This document shows positions 16,562-25,480 of a stretch of DNA of 64,000 nt, in pieces (within the stretch, counting starts at the first letter, position 1; every line of letters starts with the position of its first letter). The position numbers and the translations under genes are program-made. Source of the stretch: an uncultured Prevotella sp. Its GTDB lineage: Bacteria; Bacteroidota; Bacteroidia; Bacteroidales; Bacteroidaceae. The stretch covers positions 1 to 64,000 of the forward strand of contig CAMPYJ010000004.1 of assembly GCA_946998205.1 (NCBI GenBank), written 5' to 3'. The notes under the pieces were generated by a model. That model worked only from the letters and a program-made list of their open reading frames with translations. It did not search any database and was not told where the DNA came from.

Positions 16562-18664
16562 ATGGATGAAAACAACATAGAGAAAGCAAAACACGACAAC
16601 GTTTTTTTTGAAGAATACGACACGCCCCATCACACCGTGCCGTTCAACCGCATTCGCTTCGAACACTATGAGGAGGCGTTCATGGAGGGCATACGCCGCG
16701 ACGACGAAATCATCGAAAAGACCATCAACGACCCCGAGGAGCCTACGTTCGAGAACACCATCGCGCGCGTTGACACCTCGAAAGGCGAGCATTATTATGA
16801 CTTGCTTGACCGCGTGTCAACCGTTTTCTCGTGCATGCTGTCGGCCGAAACCAATGACCAGTTGGACGAGCTGGCACAGAAACTCAGTCCCATCCTCACC
16901 AAGCATGCGAACGACGTGATGCTGAACAAGCGGTTGTTCGAGCGCGTGAAACATGTTTACGAGCATCATCGCGAGCTGACGCCCGAGGAGCAGATGCTGC
17001 TGGAGAAATCGTACGATGGCTTTGTGCGCAGTGGCGCGTTGCTCGACGATGAAGGAAAGGACCACCTGCGCAAGCTAACCGAAGAGGCTGGCGTGCTGTC
17101 GTTGCAGTTCTCGCAAAATCTGCTCAAGGAGAACAAGGCGTACACGCTGCACGTCACCGATGAGAAACAACTGGACGGTCTGCCCGACACCGCGCGCGAG
17201 GCTGCCGCCATGACGGCCAAAGAGCGGAATTTGGACGGCTGGGTGTTCACGCTCGACATGCCCAGCTACTCGCCGTTCATGACCTATTCAACCCAAAGAG
17301 ACCTGCGCCGCCAAATGTACATGGCACGCAACACGGTGTGCACGCACCAAAATGACGAGAACAACCTGGCCATCTGCCAACGGCTCATCAACCTGCGCCG
17401 CGAAATAGCCCAACTCTTGGGTTACGAAACGTATGCCGACTATGTGCTGAAACACCGCATGGCATCCAAGGTGGAGAATGTCTACCAGCTGCTCAATGAC
17501 CTGATTGCGGCCTACAAGCCCACGGCATTGGAAGAGAAAGAGGCGCTCCGCGAGATTGCCAAGCGCCAGGAGGGAGCCGACTTTGTGATGGAACCGTGGG
17601 ACACGGCCTATTACAGTCATCAACTACAGATGGAGAAATACAACCTCGACGCAGAGATGTTGCGCCCTTACTTCAAGCTGGAGAACGTCATCAAGGGCGT
17701 CTTCGGACTGGCCACCCGCCTGTACGGCATCACCTTCAAGGAGAACAAAGACATCCCGGTGTATCACCCCGACGTGAAAGCCTACGAGGTTTCCGACCGC
17801 GACGGCTCATATCTGGCCGTGCTGTATGCCGACTTCTTCCCGCGCAAGGGCAAGCAGGGCGGTGCCTGGATGACCGAGTTTCAAGGGCAGTGGATAGACC
17901 GCAAGGGCAACAACGTACGCCCTCATGCGTCGTTGGTGATGAATTTCACCAAGCCTACGGATGAAAAGCCGGCCCTGCTGACGCTGGGTGAGGTGGAGAC
18001 TTTCCTGCACGAGTTCGGCCATTCGCTGCACGGCATGTTCGCCAACACGCGGTTCGAGAGCCTATCGGGTACCAACGTGTGGTGGGATTTCGTGGAGCTG
18101 CCCTCGCAGTTCATGGAGAATTTCGCCGTTGAGCGCGAGTTTTTGCAGACCTTCGCCTTTCATTACAAGACGGGCGAGGTGATTCCCGACGAGCTGATCG
18201 ACCGCATCGTGCGCAGCCGAAACTTCATGGCAGGCATGGCATGTCTGCGCCAGGTGAGCTTCGGACTGCTCGACATGGCCTACTACACCCAGCGCGAAGT
18301 GTTCGACGAAGACATCATCCCCTTTGAAAAGAAAGCCTGGGAGAAGGCCATCCTCGGCAAACAGCTGCCCGAGACGTGCATGACGGTGCAGTTTTCGCAC
18401 ATCATGGCCGGCGGCTATGCGGCGGGTTACTACAGCTACAAGTGGGCCGAGGTGCTGGATGCCGACGCTTTCAGCGTGTTCAAGCGAAACGGCATCTTCG
18501 ACCAAGCCACCGCCCAGCGGTTCCGTGACAACATCCTTTCGAAGGGTGGAACGGAGCATCCCATGACGCTGTACAAGCGTTTTCGCGGGCAAGAACCCAC
18601 CATCGACGCCCTGTTGGAGCGCAACGGCATCAAACGACAACAGCGGGGAACCCAATTATCCTAA
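16562..18664 (+). CDS. dcp: M3 family metallopeptidase (peptidyl-dipeptidase Dcp-like)
   Basis: A 700-residue zinc oligopeptidase. The catalytic HEFGHSLHGMF lies at about residues 483-493, with the downstream glutamate region in GTNVWWDFVELPSQFMENF. Both are typical of M3 peptidases. The length fits Dcp/oligopeptidase A. No signal peptide is visible, so a cytoplasmic role in degrading short peptides is likely. Dcp and oligopeptidase A cannot be separated by eye. It has its own promoter. The next gene follows after 58 bp. Confidence 0.92.
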   Translation: MDENNIEKAKHDNVFFEEYDTPHHTVPFNRIRFEHYEEAFMEGIRRDDEIIEKTINDPEEPTFENTIARVDTSKGEHYYDLLDRVSTVFSCMLSAETNDQLDELAQKLSPILTKHANDVMLNKRLFERVKHVYEHHRELTPEEQMLLEKSYDGFVRSGALLDDEGKDHLRKLTEEAGVLSLQFSQNLLKENKAYTLHVTDEKQLDGLPDTAREAAAMTAKERNLDGWVFTLDMPSYSPFMTYSTQRDLRRQMYMARNTVCTHQNDENNLAICQRLINLRREIAQLLGYETYADYVLKHRMASKVENVYQLLNDLIAAYKPTALEEKEALREIAKRQEGADFVMEPWDTAYYSHQLQMEKYNLDAEMLRPYFKLENVIKGVFGLATRLYGITFKENKDIPVYHPDVKAYEVSDRDGSYLAVLYADFFPRKGKQGGAWMTEFQGQWIDRKGNNVRPHASLVMNFTKPTDEKPALLTLGEVETFLHEFGHSLHGMFANTRFESLSGTNVWWDFVELPSQFMENFAVEREFLQTFAFHYKTGEVIPDELIDRIVRSRNFMAGMACLRQVSFGLLDMAYYTQREVFDEDIIPFEKKAWEKAILGKQLPETCMTVQFSHIMAGGYAAGYYSYKWAEVLDADAFSVFKRNGIFDQATAQRFRDNILSKGGTEHPMTLYKRFRGQEPTIDALLERNGIKRQQRGTQLS

Positions 18665-18722
18665 TCAGCCAAATTGACCTAATCAGCCCGACATCCACGT
18701 TATCCCCAAAAACAACATCTCC

Positions 18723-19163
18723 ATGAGCAATGACAAACTTCATCAACTGGACCAACGCTACCTGCGCATGGCCCGCATCTGGGCCGAAAACTCGTACTGC
18801 CGCCGCCGACAGGTGGGTGCGTTGGTGGTGAAAGGCAACATGATCATCAGCGACGGATACAATGGTACGCCGAGTGGATTTGACAATGTGTGCGAAGACG
18901 AGAATGGAGTTACCCACCCCTACGTGCTGCATGCGGAGGCCAACGCCATCACCAAACTGGCACGAAGCTCGAACAACAGCGACGGCTCTACGCTCTACGT
19001 TACGGCCTCACCGTGCATAGAATGCGCCAAGCTCATCATACAAGCGGGCATCAAACGGGTGGTGTATGCCGAGAAATACAGACTGGAAGACGGTGTGAAC
19101 CTGCTGAAGAGGGCTGGCATAGAAGTGATTTATCTAAACATCAATGACAATGAAACCAAATAA
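18723..19163 (+). CDS. Deoxycytidylate deaminase (ComEB-like)
   Basis: A 146-residue zinc deaminase converting dCMP to dUMP for thymidylate synthesis. The motif HAEANAI supplies the zinc-binding His and catalytic Glu; ASPCIECAKLI supplies the two zinc Cys residues. RRRQVGALVVK is the usual N-terminal substrate region. Length is normal. Its 3' end overlaps the following protease gene by 20 bp in another frame, so the two are probably translationally coupled. Confidence 0.93.
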   Translation: MSNDKLHQLDQRYLRMARIWAENSYCRRRQVGALVVKGNMIISDGYNGTPSGFDNVCEDENGVTHPYVLHAEANAITKLARSSNNSDGSTLYVTASPCIECAKLIIQAGIKRVVYAEKYRLEDGVNLLKRAGIEVIYLNINDNETK

Positions 19164-20874
19164 GTCGAACCGATTCGCACCTCTGCTGATGGCCCTTTGC
19201 GGCATCATCGGCATCGGAGTGGGGTCGTTCTACTCCAACCATTTCTCAGGAAACCGACTGAACATCATCAATACGGGTACCAACCGAATCAGCAACCTGT
19301 TGCACATCATCGATGACCAGTATGTGGACAAGGTGAATCTTGACTCGCTTGTCGAGGACGCCATGCCGAAGATTCTTACGGGTTTGGACCCCCACAGCGT
19401 CTACATCAGTGCCAAGGACGTGCAGGCAGCCAATCAAGAATTGCAGGGATCGTTCTCGGGTGTGGGCATCGAGTTCACCATCCGCCAGGACACCATCCAT
19501 GTGCAAAACGTCATTCAGAACGGTCCCGCCGAGCGCGCGGGCATCCTGGCAGGCGACAAAATCGTGACGGTTGACGACAAACCGTTCGTGGGGAAAGCGG
19601 TGACCGAACAGGAAGCGATGAAACGTCTCAAGGGTCCCAAGAACACGAAAGTGAAGATTGGCGTGTTGAGATACGGCGACAAAAAGCCACAGTCGTTCGT
19701 CATCACCCGCGGTGACATACCCCTGAAGAGCGTTTCGGCCACCTACATGATTGACGACAGCACAGGCTACATCCGCATCAAGAGCTTCGGCGAGACCACC
19801 TATGCCGAACTGTTGGTGGCACTGGTGAAGCTGGGTGAGCAAGGATTCAAGAACCTCATCATCGATCTTCGCGACAACACCGGCGGCTATTTGCAGTCGG
19901 CCGTTCAGATAGCCAACGAGTTCTTGCCCAAGAACAAGCTCATCGTCTACACCGAAGGACGCAAGTCGCCGCGACAAGAGTTCTGGTCAGACGGAAGAGG
20001 CAGCTACAAACAGATACCATTGGTGGTGCTCATCAACGAAGGATCGGCATCGGCCAGTGAAATCTTCGCCGGCGCCATGCAGGACAACGACAGAGCCACC
20101 ATCATCGGACGGCGCTCGTTTGGCAAGGGACTGGTGCAGAAACAGATTGAATTTTCCGACGGAAGCATGGTACGACTGACCATCGCACGCTATTACACCC
20201 CATCGGGACGCTGCATTCAGAAGCCCTACGTGCCAGGGGATGAACAAGACTATGCGCAAGATTTGCTGAGCCGTTACCAGCATGGGGAGTTCTTCTCGGA
20301 AGACTCTATCAAGCACACCGGACCGGCGTACCACACCGCCAACGGACGTACCGTATACGGTGGGGGCGGCATTACGCCCGACATCTTCGTGCCGGAAGAC
20401 ACCACAGCCTACACCTCTTATTATAAGCAAGCCAGCATGAGCGGACTGATTCTGCAGTTTGCCTTCTCGTATACCGATGACAACCGATTGAAGCTGAACA
20501 ACTTCAAGGAAATGATGGAGCTGGAAGACTACCTCGAAAAGCAGAATCTGGTGGACAAGTTCGCCACTTATGCCGACAAGAAGGGACTGCAACGGCGCAA
20601 CCTGATGATCAAGAAGTCGTACAACTTGCTCGACCGTTACATCAACAGTCGCGTGATTTACAACATGCTTGACGAACAAGCTTGGCTGCAGTACATCAAC
20701 CAGGACGACGCAACCATTCGGGAAGCTCTGAAAACATTCAGAAACAACGCGGCGTTCCCGAAGGCTCCAGAGCAAAAGAAAAATGGGAAGAAAGAAAACA
20801 AGAAGGTGGCCAATGCCAACCTTTTGCAACGACAACCCGAGGTAAGACGACTGCCACAAACATACAGAGCATAG
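19144..20874 (+). CDS. S41 family C-terminal processing protease
   Basis: A 576-residue protease. The N-terminal membrane helix (LLMALCGIIGIGVGSFY) anchors it at the inner membrane. A PDZ domain follows (about residues 90-175, GVGIEFTIRQ, GPAERAGILAGDKIVTVD). The S41 catalytic core has INEGSASASEIFAGAM with the nucleophilic Ser and RSFGKGLVQ with the general-base Lys. The periplasmic protease trims C-termini of envelope proteins. A C-terminal extension of about 150 residues is predicted helical and ends in a lysine-rich tail. It overlaps the dCMP deaminase gene; ATG 19150 is an alternative start. Confidence 0.93.
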   Translation: MTMKPNKSNRFAPLLMALCGIIGIGVGSFYSNHFSGNRLNIINTGTNRISNLLHIIDDQYVDKVNLDSLVEDAMPKILTGLDPHSVYISAKDVQAANQELQGSFSGVGIEFTIRQDTIHVQNVIQNGPAERAGILAGDKIVTVDDKPFVGKAVTEQEAMKRLKGPKNTKVKIGVLRYGDKKPQSFVITRGDIPLKSVSATYMIDDSTGYIRIKSFGETTYAELLVALVKLGEQGFKNLIIDLRDNTGGYLQSAVQIANEFLPKNKLIVYTEGRKSPRQEFWSDGRGSYKQIPLVVLINEGSASASEIFAGAMQDNDRATIIGRRSFGKGLVQKQIEFSDGSMVRLTIARYYTPSGRCIQKPYVPGDEQDYAQDLLSRYQHGEFFSEDSIKHTGPAYHTANGRTVYGGGGITPDIFVPEDTTAYTSYYKQASMSGLILQFAFSYTDDNRLKLNNFKEMMELEDYLEKQNLVDKFATYADKKGLQRRNLMIKKSYNLLDRYINSRVIYNMLDEQAWLQYINQDDATIREALKTFRNNAAFPKAPEQKKNGKKENKKVANANLLQRQPEVRRLPQTYRA

Positions 20875-20896
20875 GATTTTTCGTCCGAACAAGGCA

Positions 20897-21466
20897 ATGA
20901 AAAACAGGCGACAGATGAGCAAACAGAATCTCAGACAGGAAATGCGACTACGCAAAAAGACTTACGGCAGTGAGCAATTGATCCGGATGTCTACTCCCAT
21001 CATCGAGGCTTTGCTTGCTCATCCTCGTTTAATATCGGCTCACACCATCCTATTGTATGCGTCACTGGCCGACGAAGTGGACACGCATGAACTCATCAAC
21101 ACGCTGTTACGACAGGGCAAAACGCTACTCCTGCCCGTCGTAGAGGATGACCACACGATGAAAATATGCCGCTATACACATGATACAAACATAGCACATG
21201 GAGCCTTTGGCATCATGGAACCACAAGCTGATGCGTTCACAGATTATGAGCAAATCAACCTGGCACTGGTTCCGGGAATGGCCTTTGACCGCCATGGTCA
21301 TCGGCTCGGTCGGGGAAAAGGCTATTACGATCGTTTTCTTTCACAAGCGAAAGACTGTTATAAAATAGGTGTATGTTTCCCGTTTCAGCTGGTTGACGAA
21401 GTGCCAACCGATGAACATGACGTAAGAATGGACGAGGTCATCACGCAAAAGTGCGCCGGGGATTGA
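20897..21466 (+). CDS. 5-formyltetrahydrofolate cyclo-ligase
   Basis: A 189-residue enzyme. It converts 5-formyl-THF to 5,10-methenyl-THF with ATP, recycling folate. The N-terminal basic helix KQNLRQEMRLRKK and the C-terminal substrate motif AFDRHGHRLGRGKGYYDRFL are diagnostic. ATG 20915, preceded by AGGCG, is a slightly shorter alternative start that agrees better with family length. It follows the S41 protease by 22 bp and is probably on the same transcript. Confidence 0.92.
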   Translation: MKNRRQMSKQNLRQEMRLRKKTYGSEQLIRMSTPIIEALLAHPRLISAHTILLYASLADEVDTHELINTLLRQGKTLLLPVVEDDHTMKICRYTHDTNIAHGAFGIMEPQADAFTDYEQINLALVPGMAFDRHGHRLGRGKGYYDRFLSQAKDCYKIGVCFPFQLVDEVPTDEHDVRMDEVITQKCAGD

Positions 21467-21470
21467 ACGC

Positions 21471-21761
21471 TCAGTATATCCTCACCTCGGTGATGACCAA
21501 AGCTCCCACCTGCTCGTTGAGCCGCTTCACCAGTTGCGTTCGCATCATGGAAAGGTCTTGTCGCAAAGCCGGATTGAGTATTTTGACAAAGAGTGTCTGA
21601 TTTTTAATAAAGCGTTCACCCGTATATTCATCGATGGTTTTGCCCACAACTGTGGGCCATGCGTCAATCAGGCGGCGTTGCAACAAGGGCGTTTCCAATC
21701 CATTTTCGCGCAAGGTCTGCTGCAAGATGTCCGTAAGTGTCTGTACTTTTCGCCTAAACAT
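21471..21761 (-). CDS. DUF721 domain protein
   Basis: A 96-residue protein of the DUF721 family, often found beside recF in Bacteroidota. The visible pattern is LLQRRLIDAWPTVVGKTIDEYT followed by LFVKILNPALRQDLSMMRTQLVKRLNE. Members are predicted to assist DNA replication or repair, with no established biochemistry. Its start overlaps the recF stop by 8 bp, indicating a two-gene operon. It converges on the formyl-THF cyclo-ligase gene with only 4 bp between stops. Confidence 0.85.
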   Translation of the reverse strand: MFRRKVQTLTDILQQTLRENGLETPLLQRRLIDAWPTVVGKTIDEYTGERFIKNQTLFVKILNPALRQDLSMMRTQLVKRLNEQVGALVITEVRIY

Positions 21762-22926
21762 CCATCTCCTCCGTTTCTTTTTGGGGTGTCAAAGCATCAC
21801 TACCAGCAGCGTTTTGCCCTCTCGTTGACCGCTCGTTGATCTCTCCATGCTTCACCTCAAACAATTTATAATCAAACGAATGGCGGCTGAGAATGCTGTC
21901 CAAATGGTCACGATTGGTGTCGGTAATGAAGATTTGTCCATAGGCATCACCCGCCACCATGTTCACAATGCGCTCTACCCTACCCGCATCCAGTTTGTCG
22001 AAGATATCGTCTAACAGGAGAAGTGGCGTGGTTGACGAGGCCGTACGCTTGAGAAAATCAAACTGAGCCAGCTTCAATGCCAGCACATAGGTCTTGTTTT
22101 GCCCCTGACTTCCTTCGCGTTTCAACTGATAACCACCAATCATCATCTCCAAATCGTCACGATGTACCCCGTGAAGCGAATAGCCCACAGCACGGTCTTT
22201 GTGCCGGTCACGCTGGATGACGTCAAGCAACGGGCCACGCTGCGCATGCGAGATATATTGCAATGACACCGTTTCGTGACACCCCGAGACATGATCATAA
22301 ATCGTTTGAAACACGGGAATGAACTCACGAACGAAAGCATCGCGCTTGGCATAGATGGCCTCTCCCTGCGTTGCCATCTCCTGTTCAAGAATTTCCATCA
22401 ACGCCCCATCCGGCTCTTGTTCAGCTTTCAGCAGGGCATTTCGCTGTGTCAAGGCCTTGTTGTAGCGGCCCAACAGTTCGATATACGAATGATCCAACTG
22501 CGAAATAACCATGTCCAAGAAACGACGACGAGCGTCACTTCCGCCATCAATCAAGGCGGTATCCGACGGAGAAACAAAGATGAGCGGAATCAATCCAATG
22601 TGTTGCGACAGACGTTTGTATTCCTTCTGGTTGCGTTTGAAACGCTTTCTCACACCTCGTTTCATGCCACAATAGACGCGTTCCTCATCACCCATGTCGT
22701 TGAGGTACAGGCCATCGAGCACAAAGAAATCACGACTATGCGTGATGACCTGCGAATCAACGGGATTGAAAGCACTGCGGCAAAAGGACAAGTAATACAC
22801 GGCATCCAACAGGTTGGTCTTACCTTCGCCATTATGTCCAATGAGACAATTCAACTTTGGCGAAAACGTAAGGTCGGCTACCTGAATGTTCTTATAATTG
22901 AGTATGGATATCTTGTTGAGAATCAT
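21754..22926 (-). CDS. recF: DNA replication and repair protein RecF
   Basis: A 390-residue SMC-like ATPase loading RecA at single-strand gaps with RecO and RecR (recR is also in this window). The Walker A motif GHNGEGKTN is near the N-terminus. The ABC signature is around GSQGQNKTYVLALKLAQ, and Walker B is LLLLDDIFDKLD. I choose ATG 22926 (MILNKISILNYKNIQ) because the earliest Met at 22971 overlaps the -7 box at 22973-22980. The C-terminus carries an extra 25-residue polar tail (QNAAGSDALTPQKETEE). Confidence 0.93.
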   Translation of the reverse strand: MILNKISILNYKNIQVADLTFSPKLNCLIGHNGEGKTNLLDAVYYLSFCRSAFNPVDSQVITHSRDFFVLDGLYLNDMGDEERVYCGMKRGVRKRFKRNQKEYKRLSQHIGLIPLIFVSPSDTALIDGGSDARRRFLDMVISQLDHSYIELLGRYNKALTQRNALLKAEQEPDGALMEILEQEMATQGEAIYAKRDAFVREFIPVFQTIYDHVSGCHETVSLQYISHAQRGPLLDVIQRDRHKDRAVGYSLHGVHRDDLEMMIGGYQLKREGSQGQNKTYVLALKLAQFDFLKRTASSTTPLLLLDDIFDKLDAGRVERIVNMVAGDAYGQIFITDTNRDHLDSILSRHSFDYKLFEVKHGEINERSTRGQNAAGSDALTPQKETEEMDV

Positions 22927-22972
22927 AACAAACACGCCATAGACAAGCTGCATGACAGCCGTCGGATACATG

Positions 22973-22980
22973 CAAAGTTA
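22973..22980 (-). promoter_or_regulatory. -7 box for recF
   Basis: TAACTTTG on the minus strand, matching TAnnTTTG. It implies transcription from about 22967 and excludes the 22971 start codon. A plus-strand -7 box (TAATTTTG, 23045-23052) for the divergent TPR gene lies about 70 bp away. Confidence 0.55.
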
Positions 22981-23139
22981 AGTGTTTTGGTGGGGAAAAA
23001 CGAAAAAAGTAAGCAATATATTTCAATATATGAGATAAATGCGTTAATTTTGCAACGCATCATTGTCGGAAAGGCACTACAAGCCTGAAACCGGAAGCAC
23101 TGCATATCAGAAAAAACAATAAAAAAACATCATCAATAA

Positions 23140-23841
23140 ATGACAAACAATCAAGTGAAGAGAGATCAGGAAAACAAAGATGCTCTCACCCAATCACAGG
23201 CTTTCTTTGAAAGATATAAAAAGCCCATCATCATTGCAGTCGTAGCCATCGTCGTCATCGTCGTCGGCGCGTTTCTTTACAAGGCGTACGTTTCCAAGCC
23301 ACGCGCTGAAAAAGCCAGTACAGAGCTGGGTAAGGGTCAACAGTATTTCGATGAAGGTAATTATGAAAAAGCACTCAACGGTGACAAGATTAAATATGGA
23401 GGCTTCTTGAAGGTCGCCAGCGACTACAGCGGCACAGACGCAGGCAACTTGGCCAACCTCTATGCCGGTCTCTGCTATGCCAACCTCGGCAAGTGGAAGG
23501 AAGCCGTGAAATACTTGAGCGAATACAATGGTGCCGACGACGCCATGGTAAGCCCGGCGGCTCTGGCTGCACTGGGCAACGCATACGCACACCTCAATCA
23601 GCTGGACGAAGCGGTAGAAAACCTGAAAAAGGCTGCCAAGAAAGCTGACAGTAAAGGTGATGACGGTGTGAACAATAGTCTGTCACCCACTTTCTTGATG
23701 CAGGCTGCCGAGATTCTGGAAAGCCAGGACAAGAAAAGCGATGCGCTGACGCTGTATCAAGACATCAAAAAGAAGTATGTTAACTCGGCCATTGTACAGA
23801 GTGGAGACATTGACAAATACATCGAACGCGCTTCACGATAA
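23140..23841 (+). CDS. Membrane-anchored tetratricopeptide repeat protein
   Basis: A 233-residue protein. A cytoplasmic N-terminus of about 27 residues precedes a single helix (PIIIAVVAIVVIVVGAFLY), and the remainder is TPR-like helical repeats (LANLYAGLCYANLGKWKEAVKYL, LAALGNAYAHLNQLDEAVENL). The layout resembles the ancillary translocon protein YfgM, a periplasmic chaperone partner of SecYEG. That assignment is by architecture only. It ends 5 bp before ribH, so the two are probably co-transcribed. Confidence 0.85.
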   Translation: MTNNQVKRDQENKDALTQSQAFFERYKKPIIIAVVAIVVIVVGAFLYKAYVSKPRAEKASTELGKGQQYFDEGNYEKALNGDKIKYGGFLKVASDYSGTDAGNLANLYAGLCYANLGKWKEAVKYLSEYNGADDAMVSPAALAALGNAYAHLNQLDEAVENLKKAAKKADSKGDDGVNNSLSPTFLMQAAEILESQDKKSDALTLYQDIKKKYVNSAIVQSGDIDKYIERASR

Positions 23842-23846
23842 CGCCC

Positions 23847-24323
23847 ATGGCAACCTCATTACACCCCCTCTCCAGCTACGATGCGTCGAAAGTGCCTGAT
23901 GCCAGCAACATGTGTTTCGGCATCGTGGTCTCTGAATGGAACGCCGAAATAACGGGTGCCCTGCTGAATGGATGCGTAGCTACGCTTGAGAAACATGGCA
24001 CTCTGCCTGAGAACATCCATGTGAAGACGGTACCTGGAAGCTTTGAGCTAACCTACGGAGCCCACCAGATGGTTCTCAATGGCGGATATGATGCCGTCAT
24101 CATCTTGGGATGTGTCATCCGCGGAGAAACACCCCACTTTGACTATATCTGCCAAGGTGTGACCCATGGAATCTCTCACATCAATGCTAAAAGTGAGATA
24201 CCGGTGGTCTTCGGCTTGCTGACAACCAATGATTTACAGCAAGCTAAAGACAGAAGCGGTGGCAAACTGGGCAACAAGGGGGATGAATGTGCCGTGGTAG
24301 CCATCAAAATGGCTAAGTTTTAA
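23847..24323 (+). CDS. ribH: 6,7-dimethyl-8-ribityllumazine synthase
   Basis: A 158-residue riboflavin-pathway enzyme. It condenses 3,4-dihydroxybutanone phosphate with 5-amino-6-ribitylamino-uracil. Motifs are FGIVVSEWNAEITGALLNGC, VPGSFELTYGA, VIILGCVIRGETPHFDYIC with the catalytic His region, and VVFGLLTTNDLQQAKDR. It forms icosahedral or pentameric assemblies in the cytoplasm. No FMN riboswitch is visible upstream; transcription comes from the TPR gene. Confidence 0.95.
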   Translation: MATSLHPLSSYDASKVPDASNMCFGIVVSEWNAEITGALLNGCVATLEKHGTLPENIHVKTVPGSFELTYGAHQMVLNGGYDAVIILGCVIRGETPHFDYICQGVTHGISHINAKSEIPVVFGLLTTNDLQQAKDRSGGKLGNKGDECAVVAIKMAKF

Positions 24324-24373
24324 CAAGCCAGAACAAGGCCAATCAAACAAACAGACCATAACAGCAGCGAACA

Positions 24374-24871
24374 TTGAAAGACTTCGCAGCCATAGATTTT
24401 GAAACTGCAAACAGTTGCAGAAGCAGCGTGTGCAGCGTAGGTGTGGTGATAGTAGAGAATGGGAAGATTACCGATTCGTACTATCACCTCATTCGTCCTT
24501 ACCCCAATTACTACCATCCACGCAACATCGCCGTGCATGGTATTTTACCCTCAGACACGCAAGATGCCCCCACTTTCCCTGAAGTATGGGCACAAATAAC
24601 GCCCCTCATCAAGCATCTTCCATTGGTGGCGCACAACAAAGCCTTTGACGAGAGCTGCCTGAAGGCCTGCTTCGCAACCTACGGCATGGCCTATCCCAAC
24701 TATCCTTTCTATTGTACGTTGATCGCTTCACGCAGAGTTTTCTGCCATCACGAATTGGCCAATCACCAGCTACACACGGTAGCGGCCCATTTGGGTTACA
24801 ACTTAGTGAACCATCATCACGCCTTAGCCGATGCAGAAGCCTGCTCGGTCATCGCATTAAACATCCTCTGA
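24374..24871 (+). CDS. DEDDh 3'-5' exonuclease (DnaQ-like)
   Basis: A 165-residue nuclease domain protein related to the proofreading epsilon subunit. AAIDFETAN near the N-terminus carries the first catalytic Asp/Glu pair, VAHNKAFDESCL carries the second Asp region, and HHALADAEACSVIAL supplies the final His and Asp. No BRCT or helicase domain is attached. The frame opens with TTG at 24374, immediately before the motif; no ATG start is available without losing the active site. Confidence 0.88.
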   Translation: MKDFAAIDFETANSCRSSVCSVGVVIVENGKITDSYYHLIRPYPNYYHPRNIAVHGILPSDTQDAPTFPEVWAQITPLIKHLPLVAHNKAFDESCLKACFATYGMAYPNYPFYCTLIASRRVFCHHELANHQLHTVAAHLGYNLVNHHHALADAEACSVIALNIL

Positions 24872-25025
24872 CGAACAAGAAACGAAGACGAACAACGTAC
24901 GCAAAAACAAGCACACACGCCCCATGCAGGTAGGATGAACGATGCTAAAAGCCACCATTTTCAAGCCATACGGCACACACATCCACACACGCTGAATACA
25001 ATAAAGACAACAATAACAAAGAATT

Positions 25026-25409
25026 ATGAAACTATTCCACCTTTTACAAGCCTACGAATTCGATGAGATTATGCCCATCATCAATGACATGTTTCCCGGA
25101 ACCAACAAGTTCCGCCCGCAGCTGAAGATGGCATACGACATGCTGCTCACCATGAAACCAGTGAACAACGGCAAGTCCATCCGTTACAAGGTCATGCCCG
25201 GCGACAAGGGCGACCACTCGTATATAGGTGCTGAAGACAGCTGTTTCAACGCTACCTGGGAGGTATGTCTGGGCAAGGACGTGTCGCGCGGGCAAGGTGT
25301 TGACTTGAACGACGCAGAACTGCTGGCCAATGCGTTGGTCAACCTCTGTCTGCAAGCCAGATATCCCAAAGACTACGAACCAGCACACCAGAAACTAATG
25401 CGGGGGTAA
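25026..25409 (+). CDS. Small conserved-looking protein of unknown function
   Basis: A 127-residue soluble protein I cannot assign with certainty. It begins with a helical segment (LLQAYEFDEIMPIINDMFP). A central beta-like part (IRYKVMPGDKGDHSYIGA, CFNATWEVCLGKDVS) and a C-terminal helix (DAELLANALVNLCLQARYP) follow. The FDEIMPII...YDMLLTMKP pattern recalls a Bacteroidales family I associate weakly with DUF6557. It has no signal peptide. Codon pattern and GC match neighbouring genes, so it is a real gene. It stands alone between the exonuclease and a convergent operon. Confidence 0.6.
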   Translation: MKLFHLLQAYEFDEIMPIINDMFPGTNKFRPQLKMAYDMLLTMKPVNNGKSIRYKVMPGDKGDHSYIGAEDSCFNATWEVCLGKDVSRGQGVDLNDAELLANALVNLCLQARYPKDYEPAHQKLMRG

Positions 25410-25480
25410 GGGGCGGGAACGGCATGCGCCGAATCATCCTTCAACAAGTGCTGACAAGCGCTCAAGTCCCCCTCAGACGC

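Noticed and set aside
23841..23860. FMN riboswitch before ribH
   Set aside because: Only 5 bp separate ribH from the upstream TPR gene and no conserved RFN-type core is visible.
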